A DNA stretch of 16,734 bases from Kiritimatiellales bacterium (GCA_021734595.1 JAIPIO010000044.1:1-16734); one strand, 5' to 3'. Positions 8,046-15,012 are shown, counted from the stretch's first letter. The notes: generated by a model from the sequence alone, not told the origin. Numbers and translations: made by a program.

Positions 8046-8546
8046 ATGAATGCAACAACCGAGAAGAGGGCGATGCTCAGCGCGCTGGAACGTGAGGTGA
8101 TCGAACTGTTTGTCCGGATGGCGGATGTGCTGAGCCTGCCGCGATCCGTGGGTGAAATCTACGGTCTGCTGTTTATTTCTCCCGAGCCGCTGTGCCTCGA
8201 TGACTGCCGTTTGAAGCTGAACATCAGCAAGGGTTCAACCAGTCAGGGCTTGCGGATCCTGAGGTCGTTCGGTGCCATCCGGACGGTTTATATTCCCGGC
8301 GACCGGAAAGATTATTTCGTGGCCGAAACGCAGCTGCGTAAAATGGCGTCGGGGTTTGCCAATGAACAGATTCAGCCGCATGTGCGCAACGGCAAAGAGC
8401 GCCTGATCCAAATCAAGAAGCTGCTGAACGAACAATCCCCCGACGAAGGCAGGGAAATCCTGCAGGAACGCATACAGACGCTGGAAAATTGGCAGAAACG
8501 CACCAATCAGATGTTGCCACTGGTTTTGAAACTCATCCAAAACTGA
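8046..8546 (+). CDS. GbsR/MarR-family transcriptional regulator
   Basis: A winged-helix DNA-binding protein of 166 residues. EREVIELFVRMADVLSLPRS leads into the recognition region GEIYGLLFISPEPLCLDDC, NISKGSTSQGLRILRSFGAI and the wing YIPGDRKDYF, all typical of the GbsR subgroup of MarR-like regulators. The C-terminal half is helical and probably dimerises. The frame is open upstream, but 8046 fits the family N-terminus. ATG 8073 (M10), preceded by GAGAAGAGGG at a short distance, is the alternative and would give the transcript a leader. The gene is followed after 10 bases by the NusG paralogue. In this context it most likely controls expression of the polysaccharide locus and, through the inverted repeat at 8024-8043, itself. 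The ligand is unknown. Confidence 0.85.
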   Translation: MNATTEKRAMLSALEREVIELFVRMADVLSLPRSVGEIYGLLFISPEPLCLDDCRLKLNISKGSTSQGLRILRSFGAIRTVYIPGDRKDYFVAETQLRKMASGFANEQIQPHVRNGKERLIQIKKLLNEQSPDEGREILQERIQTLENWQKRTNQMLPLVLKLIQN

Positions 8547-8556
8547 AATCGCTCGT

Positions 8557-9114
8557 ATGAATACCGATTCTGAACAGTTATCCAGTCCTGATGCCCGCTG
8601 GTATTGTGTGCGTTCCAAGCCCAAACAGGAACGGATGGCGGTGGGGGCGCTGCAGCGGCTTCCCGGTATTGAGGTGTACTGTCCCTTCATCCGTTTCCAG
8701 CGCAATACAAAGCGCGGGAAAGTCTGGTTCCAGGAGGCCATGTTCCCTGGATACCTGTTTGCGAGGTTTGATCTGGGGGAGCAGCACCGGGCGGTTGCTT
8801 ATTCGCCGGGCGTTCTGAATATGTTGAAGTTTGACGGGATTTACATGGAAATCCCGGAAGCGATCATTGGACTGCTCCGTGATGAATCCGGCGGTTCCGA
8901 AAAGATTATCGAGGCGATCGCGCCGTTCGAAGTCGGGGAGGAAACGACGATCCTCGACGGCGGGTTGCGCGGTCTTAAAGTGATTGTTACAAAGTTGATT
9001 CCCGCGAAGGAGCGGGTGCGGGTGCTGATGGAACTGCTGGGAACCGTTGTGGAGGCGGAGTTCCCGGAGAGCGCCCTTGAACACCGCAAGCGCCATCCAA
9101 TGGCGGCGGTCTAG
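8557..9114 (+). CDS. RfaH/UpxY-like NusG paralogue, transcription antiterminator
   Basis: A specialised NusG-family factor of 185 residues. The NGN domain starts at RWYCVRSKPKQERMA (about 14-28) and includes the conserved FPGYLFARFD (63-72) and SPGVLNMLKF (83-92). A KOW-type domain follows (about 124-175: VGEETTILDGGLRGLKVIV). NGN domains bind the RNA polymerase clamp. Specialised paralogues (RfaH, UpxY, LoaP) act on chosen long operons, often for surface polysaccharides. H77, five residues after GYLFARFD, lines up with E. coli RfaH H65 in the ops-contacting region when I align the two from memory. It follows the GbsR-like gene by 10 bases and precedes an exact ops core by 102 bases. This is unlikely to be the housekeeping nusG, because it lacks a secE or ribosomal-protein neighbourhood. 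Confidence 0.88.
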   Translation: MNTDSEQLSSPDARWYCVRSKPKQERMAVGALQRLPGIEVYCPFIRFQRNTKRGKVWFQEAMFPGYLFARFDLGEQHRAVAYSPGVLNMLKFDGIYMEIPEAIIGLLRDESGGSEKIIEAIAPFEVGEETTILDGGLRGLKVIVTKLIPAKERVRVLMELLGTVVEAEFPESALEHRKRHPMAAV

Positions 9115-9189
9115 GCGTCGACAGCGATAGCCGAAAACAGAATATCCGAATGGATGTTCATGTACATTTTAGGGATGCATGGAAGGTTT

Positions 9190-9228
9190 CAGCCCGGAAG
9201 CGGCTGATCGACCAAGGGCGGTAGCGTA
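9190..9228 (+). promoter_or_regulatory. JUMPstart/ops-like antitermination element
   Basis: GGCGGTAGCGT at 9217-9227 is an exact match to the first 11 bases of the E. coli ops element; base 12 is A rather than G. The bases known to form the small non-template hairpin bound by RfaH (C3-G4 pairing with C9-G10 around GTAG) are all kept. Aligned without gaps to the 39-bp JUMPstart sequence as I remember it, 9190-9228 matches at 25 of 39 positions, including the opening CAG, the GCTG at 9203-9206 and CCA at 9212-9214. A CAGCC/GGCTG hairpin (9190-9194 and 9202-9206) lies just upstream of the ops core. The element sits 17 bases before glmS. Confidence 0.75.
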
Positions 9229-9244
9229 GCATGATGGGGTTCTT

Positions 9245-11083
9245 ATGTGTGGAATAGTTGGATATTTTGGAAAGCGCAATGCGGCGGAAATTCTGGTGGA
9301 CGGTCTGCGGCGGATGGAATACCGGGGGTATGACTCGTCCGGCATTGCCTGTCTGAAGGATGGGGTGATCCGGGTGGTCAAAACGCCGGGGAAAATAAAG
9401 CTGTTGCGTGACAAGGTCGATGCCAGTTCCGACGAGGCGCTACGCACGGCCACCGTGGGTATCGGCCATACGCGCTGGGCCACCCATGGTGCTCCGAACG
9501 AAATAAACGCCCACCCGCACACTGATTCCTCCGGTAGATTTGTAATGGTGCATAATGGCATCATCGAAAACTACCGCGAAATTAAAAACGGCCTGGCCCA
9601 GCATGGCATAGCGTGTGTTTCCGAAACGGACAGTGAAGTGCTGGCTCAGCTCATCGCCTACTGCTACAAGGACAACCTGGAGAAAGCCGTCAGCGAAGCG
9701 TTGCAGAAGGTCAAGGGCACTTATGGGATCGTGGTGATGACCGACCACGAACCCGGCAAGCTGGTTACCGCCCGTTGCGGCAGTCCGATTGTGATCGGGC
9801 TGGGGAAGGACGAAACCATCATTGCCAGCGACGCCGCGGCGATTATTCCCCACACCCGCGATGCCATGTATCTCGAAGATTACGACATGGCGGTCGTCAC
9901 GGCCGACGGCGTGCGGATGTTCGATCTGCAGCATTCGCCGGTCAACCGTGAAGTGACGGCGATGGACTGGGATGCCGATGCCGCCGAAAAAGGCGATTTC
10001 GCTCATTTCATGCTCAAGGAGATGTTTGAACAGCCCGATGCCATCCGCAATGCGATTCGCGGGCGGCTCGATTTCGAGATGGGTACCGCGATTCTGTCCG
10101 GGCTCGACTTTTCGCCGCGCGACGCCGCGCAAATCAGCCGCGTTCTGATTGTCGGGTGCGGTACCTCCATGAACGCCGGCATGGTGGGCGAATATGCTTT
10201 TGAAGAGATGGCGGATCTGCCGGCGGAAGTCGAGCAGGCCGCCGAGTTCCGCTACCGCAATCCGATCATCACGCCCCACGACTTGGTGGTGGCCATCAGC
10301 CAGTCCGGCGAAACGGCCGACACGCTGGCGGCCGTGCGGGAGGGCAAGCACAAGGGCGCGGTGGTGGCCGGAATCTGCAATGTGGTCGGTTCGACGATTG
10401 CACGCGAAACCGGACGCGGGGTCTATCTGCATGCCGGTCCGGAAATCGGGGTGGCCTCCACCAAAGCCTTCACCTGCCAGGTGGCGGTGATGTTGATGAT
10501 GGCGGTCAAGCTGGCGCGCGGGCGCCGGATGACCCGCCACCATGGACAGGAAATTTGCCGCTGGATCGAGCGCCTTCCGGAACTGGTGGAGCAAGTGCTC
10601 GAACAGAACGATGCCATCAAGGCGGTGGCTGAAAAATATGCCGGTACGGAAAACGCATTCTTTATCGGGCGCGGTTATCTCTTCCCGGTGGCGATGGAGG
10701 GGGCGCTGAAGCTCAAGGAGATCAGCTACATCCATGCCGAGGGGTATCATGCGGCGGAGCTCAAGCACGGTCCGATTGCCCTGCTGCAGGAAAACACGCC
10801 CATTGTCGCGCTGCTGAACAATATTCCCGGCAAGGAGAAAACCATCGGCAACGCCGAAGAGTGCAAGGCGCGCAGCGCCCCGGTGATTGCGGTGGTGAGC
10901 GAAGGGGATGAAGGAATTGCGGCGGAATTCGACGACATGATCGTGGTGCCGGATTGCCCGCCCTGCATTGCGCCCATACCGACCACCGTCGCCCTTCAGC
11001 TGCTGGCCTACCACATCGCCGCCGCGCGCGGTTGCGAAATCGACCAACCCCGCAACCTTGCAAAATCAGTGACGGTGGAATGA
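9245..11083 (+). CDS. glmS: glutamine--fructose-6-phosphate aminotransferase (isomerizing)
   Basis: A cytosolic enzyme of 612 residues that converts fructose-6-phosphate and glutamine to glucosamine-6-phosphate, the entry to UDP-GlcNAc. MCGIVGYFG exposes the N-terminal nucleophile C2 of the glutaminase domain. TRWATHG and HNGIIENYREIK follow at about residues 76-108. Two SIS domains cover about 290-430 and 460-600, with SQSGETADT, STKAFTCQ and AEGYHAAELKHGP, and the end is the typical RNLAKSVTVE. Length is as expected for the family. It is the first structural gene after the ops-like element. It may be a locus-dedicated copy rather than the only glmS in the genome, which cannot be told here. 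Its stop overlaps ATG 11080 of the next small gene. Confidence 0.96.
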   Translation: MCGIVGYFGKRNAAEILVDGLRRMEYRGYDSSGIACLKDGVIRVVKTPGKIKLLRDKVDASSDEALRTATVGIGHTRWATHGAPNEINAHPHTDSSGRFVMVHNGIIENYREIKNGLAQHGIACVSETDSEVLAQLIAYCYKDNLEKAVSEALQKVKGTYGIVVMTDHEPGKLVTARCGSPIVIGLGKDETIIASDAAAIIPHTRDAMYLEDYDMAVVTADGVRMFDLQHSPVNREVTAMDWDADAAEKGDFAHFMLKEMFEQPDAIRNAIRGRLDFEMGTAILSGLDFSPRDAAQISRVLIVGCGTSMNAGMVGEYAFEEMADLPAEVEQAAEFRYRNPIITPHDLVVAISQSGETADTLAAVREGKHKGAVVAGICNVVGSTIARETGRGVYLHAGPEIGVASTKAFTCQVAVMLMMAVKLARGRRMTRHHGQEICRWIERLPELVEQVLEQNDAIKAVAEKYAGTENAFFIGRGYLFPVAMEGALKLKEISYIHAEGYHAAELKHGPIALLQENTPIVALLNNIPGKEKTIGNAEECKARSAPVIAVVSEGDEGIAAEFDDMIVVPDCPPCIAPIPTTVALQLLAYHIAAARGCEIDQPRNLAKSVTVE

Positions 11084-11262
11084 TGGATGTTAAGGAAAAA
11101 AGTGCATGGGACCGCGCGCTAGAGTCCGGCATCGATATGTCTCTGGTCGAGTCCAACCTCCGATTAAGCTTTGGTGAACGACTGCACCGGCATGATGCTG
11201 CACTGAACACCATGCTGAAATTGCGGCAGGCGGTAAAAAGACGAAATGAAAGAACTGACTGA
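11080..11262 (+). CDS. small protein of unknown function paired with a nucleotidyltransferase
   Basis: A 60-residue, highly charged, probably helical protein (MMDVKEKSAWDRALESGIDM...). ATG 11080 overlaps the glmS stop and ATG 11083 follows directly, so either may start it. The frame extends upstream inside glmS, but that part is a shadow. It has no signal peptide or membrane segment. Its 3' end overlaps the start of the nucleotidyltransferase gene by 17 bases, the arrangement of a two-gene module. Such small proteins next to minimal nucleotidyltransferases can be partners or antitoxins; that role is inference. Confidence 0.65.
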   Translation: MMDVKEKSAWDRALESGIDMSLVESNLRLSFGERLHRHDAALNTMLKLRQAVKRRNERTD

Positions 11263-11728
11263 TATTCTGTCGTTGCTCGCGAAGCACCATGTGGATTTCG
11301 TTGTGGTGGGTGGTTATGCCGTTGCCGCATACGGAAGCGCACTCGTCACGCAGGATATCGATATCTGCTGCGATTTTTCCGCCGACAACCTGATGCGGCT
11401 TCAGCAGGCACTGGAATCGAATAATCCGGTTCATCGAATGACTGCCAAGCGGCTGCCGCTGGTTTTGACGCCTGAGAAGTGCAAAGGATTGAAGAACCTA
11501 TATTTGGATACGGATAATGGACAGCTTGACTGCCTTGGGTCTGTCTTGGGCATTGGTAATTTTGAAGCGGTGAAGCGGCGCAGCATCGTGGTTGACATCG
11601 ACGACTTCCAATGCCGATTGATCGATTTGGCTGCGTTGATAGAAGCAAAGAAGGCGATGGGACGTCCGCGTGATCTGGCGGCTGTCCAGGAATTGGAAGC
11701 TATAAGGGAAAAGCTACTGAACAATTGA
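11246..11728 (+). CDS. minimal nucleotidyltransferase of the DNA polymerase beta superfamily
   Basis: A cytosolic protein of 160 residues. The nucleotidyltransferase signature is complete: VVVGGYAVAAYG carries the GG at 22-23, followed by DIDI with metal-binding D37 and D39 and a third carboxylate at D95 in GQLDCLG. The C-terminal DLAALIEAKKAMGRPRDLAAVQELE is typical of the group that includes AbiEii- and MNT-like proteins. These transfer NMP to tRNA, proteins or unknown targets. It overlaps the preceding 60-residue gene, suggesting a toxin-antitoxin-like or regulatory pair inserted between glmS and gmd. It is unlikely to be a sugar-1-phosphate nucleotidyltransferase, because it lacks that family's GxGTRLxPLT motif. 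Confidence 0.8.
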   Translation: MKELTDILSLLAKHHVDFVVVGGYAVAAYGSALVTQDIDICCDFSADNLMRLQQALESNNPVHRMTAKRLPLVLTPEKCKGLKNLYLDTDNGQLDCLGSVLGIGNFEAVKRRSIVVDIDDFQCRLIDLAALIEAKKAMGRPRDLAAVQELEAIREKLLNN

Positions 11729-11780
11729 CGAAATAAGACAAGGATGGGTTCCCCGCTTCCTTGAATTGATGGAGTAAACC

Positions 11781-12833
11781 ATGAAAAAAGCATTGATTAC
11801 CGGCATTACCGGGCAGGATGGATCGTATTTAACCGAGTTGCTGCTGGCCAAGGGCTATGAAGTCCACGGAATTATCCGGCGGATAAGCACGTTCAATACG
11901 GGCCGGATCGACCACCTCTACAAAGACCTCCATGAAGGCGGCGCGAAAATGATCCTGCATTACGGGGATATGACGGATTCAAGCAATCTCAACCGGTTGA
12001 TTGAAAAGATTCGCCCGAATGAAATCTACAACCTGGCCGCGCAGTCGCATGTGAAGGTCTCTTTCGAGGTGCCGGAATATACGGCTGAAGCCGATGCGAT
12101 CGGGGTGCTGCGGATTCTGGATGCGATACGGGAAAGCGGGATCAATGCCCGGTTCTATCAGGCATCGACCTCTGAACTTTTCGGCAAGGTGATGGAAGTC
12201 CCGCAAACGGAAACGACGCCGTTTTATCCGCGATCGCCCTATGGAGTAGCCAAGCAATATGGCTACTGGATCACCAAGAACTACCGCGAGTCCTACGGCC
12301 TGCACGCCAGCAACGGAATACTCTTCAACCATGAGTCGCCCCGTCGCGGCGAAACCTTTGTGACCCGCAAGGTCACGATGGCCGTGGCGCGTATCCATCG
12401 GGGGCTTCAGGAGTGCTTCTACATGGGGAATATCGATGCATTTCGCGACTGGGGATACGCGCCTGATTTTGTGGAGATGATGTGGATGATGCTGCAGCAG
12501 GATGAGCCGGATGATTATGTGGTTGCCACCGGGGAGATGCACACCGTCCGGGAATTCATTGAAAAGGCCTTCGCGTGTGTGGGTAAAACCATCGAGTGGC
12601 AGGGTGAGGCCGAAAAGGAAACCGGCATCGATACCACGACCGGCAAGACCGTGGTGCGCATTGATCCGAAATACTACCGTCCGTCCGAGGTTGATCAGCT
12701 GCTCGGCGATCCGTCCAAAGCAAAGCGGCAGCTGGGGTGGGAACCGACGGTAAAGTTTGAAGAGCTGGTGCGGATCATGACCGACGGCGATCTGCGCCTG
12801 CTGGATAATCCGGAGTATGAAACCGGATTTTGA
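11781..12833 (+). CDS. gmd: GDP-mannose 4,6-dehydratase
   Basis: A cytosolic short-chain dehydrogenase-type enzyme of 350 residues converting GDP-D-mannose to GDP-4-keto-6-deoxy-D-mannose. The Rossmann motif GITGQDG covers residues 8-14, followed by the family-specific RRISTFNTGRIDHLY. Catalytic residues T130 and E132 (ASTSELFG) and Y154/K158 (SPYGVAKQYGYW) are present, as are NHESPRRGETFVTRK and the C-terminal ITxxDGDLRLL-type region (IMTDGDLRLL). GGAG lies 6 bases before the ATG. A CAAGG/CCTTG hairpin with inner GGG/CCC pairing (11739-11763) lies just upstream of the start; its role is unclear. The product feeds the reductase encoded at 12984. Confidence 0.96.
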   Translation: MKKALITGITGQDGSYLTELLLAKGYEVHGIIRRISTFNTGRIDHLYKDLHEGGAKMILHYGDMTDSSNLNRLIEKIRPNEIYNLAAQSHVKVSFEVPEYTAEADAIGVLRILDAIRESGINARFYQASTSELFGKVMEVPQTETTPFYPRSPYGVAKQYGYWITKNYRESYGLHASNGILFNHESPRRGETFVTRKVTMAVARIHRGLQECFYMGNIDAFRDWGYAPDFVEMMWMMLQQDEPDDYVVATGEMHTVREFIEKAFACVGKTIEWQGEAEKETGIDTTTGKTVVRIDPKYYRPSEVDQLLGDPSKAKRQLGWEPTVKFEELVRIMTDGDLRLLDNPEYETGF

Positions 12834-12837
12834 TTTA

Positions 12838-12947
12838 TTCCAGCGTCTGGAACAATCAGCGACTGCGGTTTCCAATGCCTGGAAAATGCGCTGCGGAAAG
12901 TTCCAAAGGTTGGATGGCGCTGGCAGAATAGATTCCAACGTTTGGAA
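12838..12947. repeat. array 3 of TTCCAA-N3-TTGGAA-type palindromes
   Basis: Four strong copies fill the 150-base gap between gmd and the reductase gene: 12838-12852 (TTCCAG-CGT-CTGGAA, itself a perfect palindrome), 12870-12884 (11 of 12 fixed bases), 12901-12915 (11 of 12) and 12933-12947 (exact). The centres are at 12845, 12877, 12908 and 12940, giving spacings of 32, 31 and 32 bp, about three helical turns each. The array starts 4 bases after the gmd stop and ends 36 bases before the next ATG. Confidence 0.75.
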
Positions 12948-12983
12948 ATGGGCGTTCATGTCTGAAGGAAAGCGGGATACCAA

Positions 12984-13889
12984 ATGAAAATACTGGTTAC
13001 AGGGGCACTTGGATTTGCGGGTCGGCATCTTACCCGCGAACTGGCGGCGGTCGGGCATGAGGTCGTCAAACATGACGTGCAGTATGAGCCGGACTGCTAT
13101 TACAGCGACCTGCGGGACAAGGATTCCATCGCCAAACTCGTGCAGCGAATCAAGCCGGATGCGTGTGTGCATCTTGGCGGCATCGCGTATGTACCGATGG
13201 GATGGACCGACCCGGAACTGGTCTTTTCCGTCAACCTGATGGGAACGTTGAACCTGCTCGAAGCGTTCCGGCACGCGCAGCCGTCCGCCCGGATTCTGGT
13301 CGTTTCCTCGTCGCTGATCTACAAGGAGGCGCAGGGCGGGGAGCTGCTGGACGAGAATGCCTACATGTATCCGCCGGACATCTATGCCATTTCAAAAATC
13401 GCGGCCGACCTGACCGGACTGGGCTACGCGGAACGCTACGGCATGAACGTGATGACGGCGCGGCCGATCAACCATGCCGGACCGGGGCAGTCGCCCTCGT
13501 TCGTGACCTCCGCCTTTGCGATGCAGCTCAAGCGCATCGCGGAAAGCGGGCAGCCGGGGACGTTGCGCGTCGGCAATTTGGAGAGCCGGCGCGATCTGGT
13601 GGATGTGCGCGACGTGGTGAGAGCCTACCGGTTGCTGATTGAAAAGGGAACCGCCGGCGAAGCGTACAACATTGCTTCCGGCAAGCTGTGCAGGATCGGG
13701 GATGTCTTGGACGACCTGTGCGCAATCGCGGGCGTGAAACCTGACATCGAAGTGGATCCGGACCTGTACCGTCCGACCGATGCGTCGCCCAGCATGGATA
13801 TCGGCAAGATCACGGCGGCCACCGGTTGGAAGCCCGAAGTGCCGCTGCAACAGACGCTCCACGACCTGTACGAGAGTATTCAGATATGA
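12984..13889 (+). CDS. rmd: GDP-6-deoxy-D-mannose reductase-like NAD(P)-dependent epimerase/reductase
   Basis: An extended short-chain dehydrogenase of 301 residues. TGALGFAGRHL (6-16) is the nucleotide-binding loop, S108-S110 and YAISK (Y134, K138) form the active site, and RPINHAGPGQSPSFV resembles the substrate region of Rmd-type enzymes that reduce GDP-4-keto-6-deoxymannose to GDP-D-rhamnose. Its position after gmd supports this role. A GDP-L-fucose synthase is less likely because that family's usual pattern is not seen. The C-terminus (DLYESIQI) ends exactly where a dehydrogenase remnant begins in another frame, so the last residues may have been altered by a recombination junction. A loose purine-rich AAGGAAAGCGGGA stretch precedes the start. 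Confidence 0.85.
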   Translation: MKILVTGALGFAGRHLTRELAAVGHEVVKHDVQYEPDCYYSDLRDKDSIAKLVQRIKPDACVHLGGIAYVPMGWTDPELVFSVNLMGTLNLLEAFRHAQPSARILVVSSSLIYKEAQGGELLDENAYMYPPDIYAISKIAADLTGLGYAERYGMNVMTARPINHAGPGQSPSFVTSAFAMQLKRIAESGQPGTLRVGNLESRRDLVDVRDVVRAYRLLIEKGTAGEAYNIASGKLCRIGDVLDDLCAIAGVKPDIEVDPDLYRPTDASPSMDIGKITAATGWKPEVPLQQTLHDLYESIQI

Positions 13890-14028
13890 GGCCGTTGTCA
13901 TCGCAGTCACTCATGATCAATTTAAGGCAATGAGCGGAATAGAACCGAACGCTTTGTGCTCTGATCCCTGTGTGATTTACAACATTAAGAATGTTTTGCT
14001 AAGGGGCTTGGTCGATGCGAGATTGTAG
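13885..14028 (+). pseudogene. C-terminal remnant of a nucleotide-sugar dehydrogenase (WbpA/TviB-like)
   Basis: Starting in another frame at the last codons of the reductase gene, 47 residues read YEAVVIAVTHDQFKAMSGIE, then ALCSDPCVIYNIKNVLLRG and VDARL before a stop. This is the pattern of the C-terminal UDP-binding domain of UDP-GlcNAc/ManNAc 6-dehydrogenases (AV-x-AVAH-x-x-F, then V-x-D-x-K-x-V-L, then AD-x-R-L). The rest of the gene (over 350 residues) is absent and there is no credible start, so this is the 3' tail left by a deletion or replacement. The match is by recall of the family pattern, not alignment. Confidence 0.65.
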
Positions 14029-14313
14029 GTCGTATTCGTTGGTGGCGGATACGATGGCCGGCCATGCTTTGATTACAGAATACGGTTGTTAATAATTTGA
14101 TCTGCGGTTGTCGCTGATATCAGACTTGGGAGATCACTACTTTAAATCAAACAAAAGTAGAGCGCTGGTTAAGATTGGCTTGACCGTGAAAGCATGTGTC
14201 ATGGAAAACACATTCCGTTAGGGTGTTTCTGAGTACTAAACTCAGAAACTTAGTTAACGACTATAATGACAATCGTTGCTAAATGCTAAGAGCAATAAAT
14301 GGGAGTGAAACGT
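14029..14313. other. AT-rich intergenic stretch without a gene
   Basis: No convincing reading frame is seen here. The base composition turns visibly AT-rich compared with the flanking genes. The stretch holds the hairpin at 14225-14249 and a TATAAT box at 14262-14267. It may be eroded sequence left by the event that truncated the nucleotide-sugar dehydrogenase. Confidence 0.6.
14225..14249. promoter_or_regulatory. perfect 10-bp inverted repeat upstream of the methyltransferase
   Basis: GTTTCTGAGT and ACTCAGAAAC are perfect inverse complements separated by ACTAA. No T-run follows, so this is not a classical terminator. It may be an operator or an RNA hairpin. A consensus TATAAT box begins 13 bases downstream (14262-14267), without a clear -35 partner. 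Confidence 0.55.
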
Positions 14314-15012
14314 ATGAATGCAATGCAACAATTTTCAATTAGAAAGAAATATACCACGAATTGCAGAGAGCCTTTTTACGATATAGCGATCCCTTATCTA
14401 CCTGGAGAAAAAAGCTCGGTCGTCGTAGATATTGGGGCAGGTCATGGTGGATTTTGCTTCCACCTTGAGCTTGCTAAGAAATACGATAATCTCTTTTTGC
14501 TTGATGGAAATATTGAAACAGTTTGTCTGCTTCAGAAAGAAAAATTCCATGCAACGCAATACAAGGCTCCTGATCGATTACCATTTGATGATTATGTTGT
14601 GGACTTCATTCATTGCAGCCATATGGTTGAGCACTTGTATCCGGATGATCTACATGTTTTTCTCGACGAAATTAACCGAGTGCTAAAGAGGGGGGGGGTA
14701 TTATTCTTGAGTACACCACTCATGCACTCAGGATTCTATAATGATCTTTCCCATATAAAACCGTATTTCCCTTCTGTTTTTGAACGATATCTCTGTAAGA
14801 CATCTACCGAACAGAAGACGCAAAAAACAGTCTCGGATTTATACCATGTTGAAGAGCTCGTTTACAGGTATGGTATTGATCGTTCTATTGAGTGGGGCGC
14901 TGAAAACGGTGTTCTCAATTTCGTGATTGTTGGCACATTCAAATTACTACGGATGTGCGGCATCAACAAATACAGAAAAACGGGTTTCAGCATGATGCTA
15001 AGGAAAAGTTAA
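14314..15012 (+). CDS. class I SAM-dependent methyltransferase
   Basis: A cytosolic methyltransferase of 232 residues, probably acting on a sugar or lipid-linked glycan intermediate given its neighbours. Motif I is VVVDIGAGHGGF (37-48 approximately), the acidic residue after strand 2 is in LLDGN (62-66), and the later motif LPFDDYVVDFIHCSHMVEHL (about 89-108) leads to EINRVLKRGGVLFLSTP, all typical of the Methyltransf_11/UbiE-like class. ATG 14314 is chosen because GGGAG (14301-14305) lies 8 bases upstream; ATG 14299 would add five residues. The gene is clearly more AT-rich than its neighbours, suggesting recent transfer. It contains a run of nine G (14690-14698) at the RGGV codons. Confidence 0.85.
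   Translation: MNAMQQFSIRKKYTTNCREPFYDIAIPYLPGEKSSVVVDIGAGHGGFCFHLELAKKYDNLFLLDGNIETVCLLQKEKFHATQYKAPDRLPFDDYVVDFIHCSHMVEHLYPDDLHVFLDEINRVLKRGGVLFLSTPLMHSGFYNDLSHIKPYFPSVFERYLCKTSTEQKTQKTVSDLYHVEELVYRYGIDRSIEWGAENGVLNFVIVGTFKLLRMCGINKYRKTGFSMMLRKS
14690..14698 (+). repeat. poly(G)9 tract within the methyltransferase gene
   Basis: Nine consecutive G residues encode part of K-R-G-G-V in an otherwise AT-rich gene. Insertion or loss of one G by slippage would shift the frame about halfway through the protein. Confidence 0.9.

Noticed and set aside
9115..9244. glmS ribozyme or riboswitch ahead of glmS
   Set aside because: The 130-base gap is too short for and does not show the conserved glmS ribozyme core. 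Its recognisable content is the ops/JUMPstart-like element.
9440..11047. 535-residue antisense open frame within glmS
   Set aside because: It is a shadow of GC-rich glmS codons: low complexity, His/Arg-rich, no family motif, and glmS on the plus strand is unmistakable.
11739..11763. terminator between the nucleotidyltransferase and gmd
   Set aside because: The CAAGG/CCTTG hairpin has internal mismatches and no T-run, and lies only 17 bases before the gmd start. It is noted under gmd instead.
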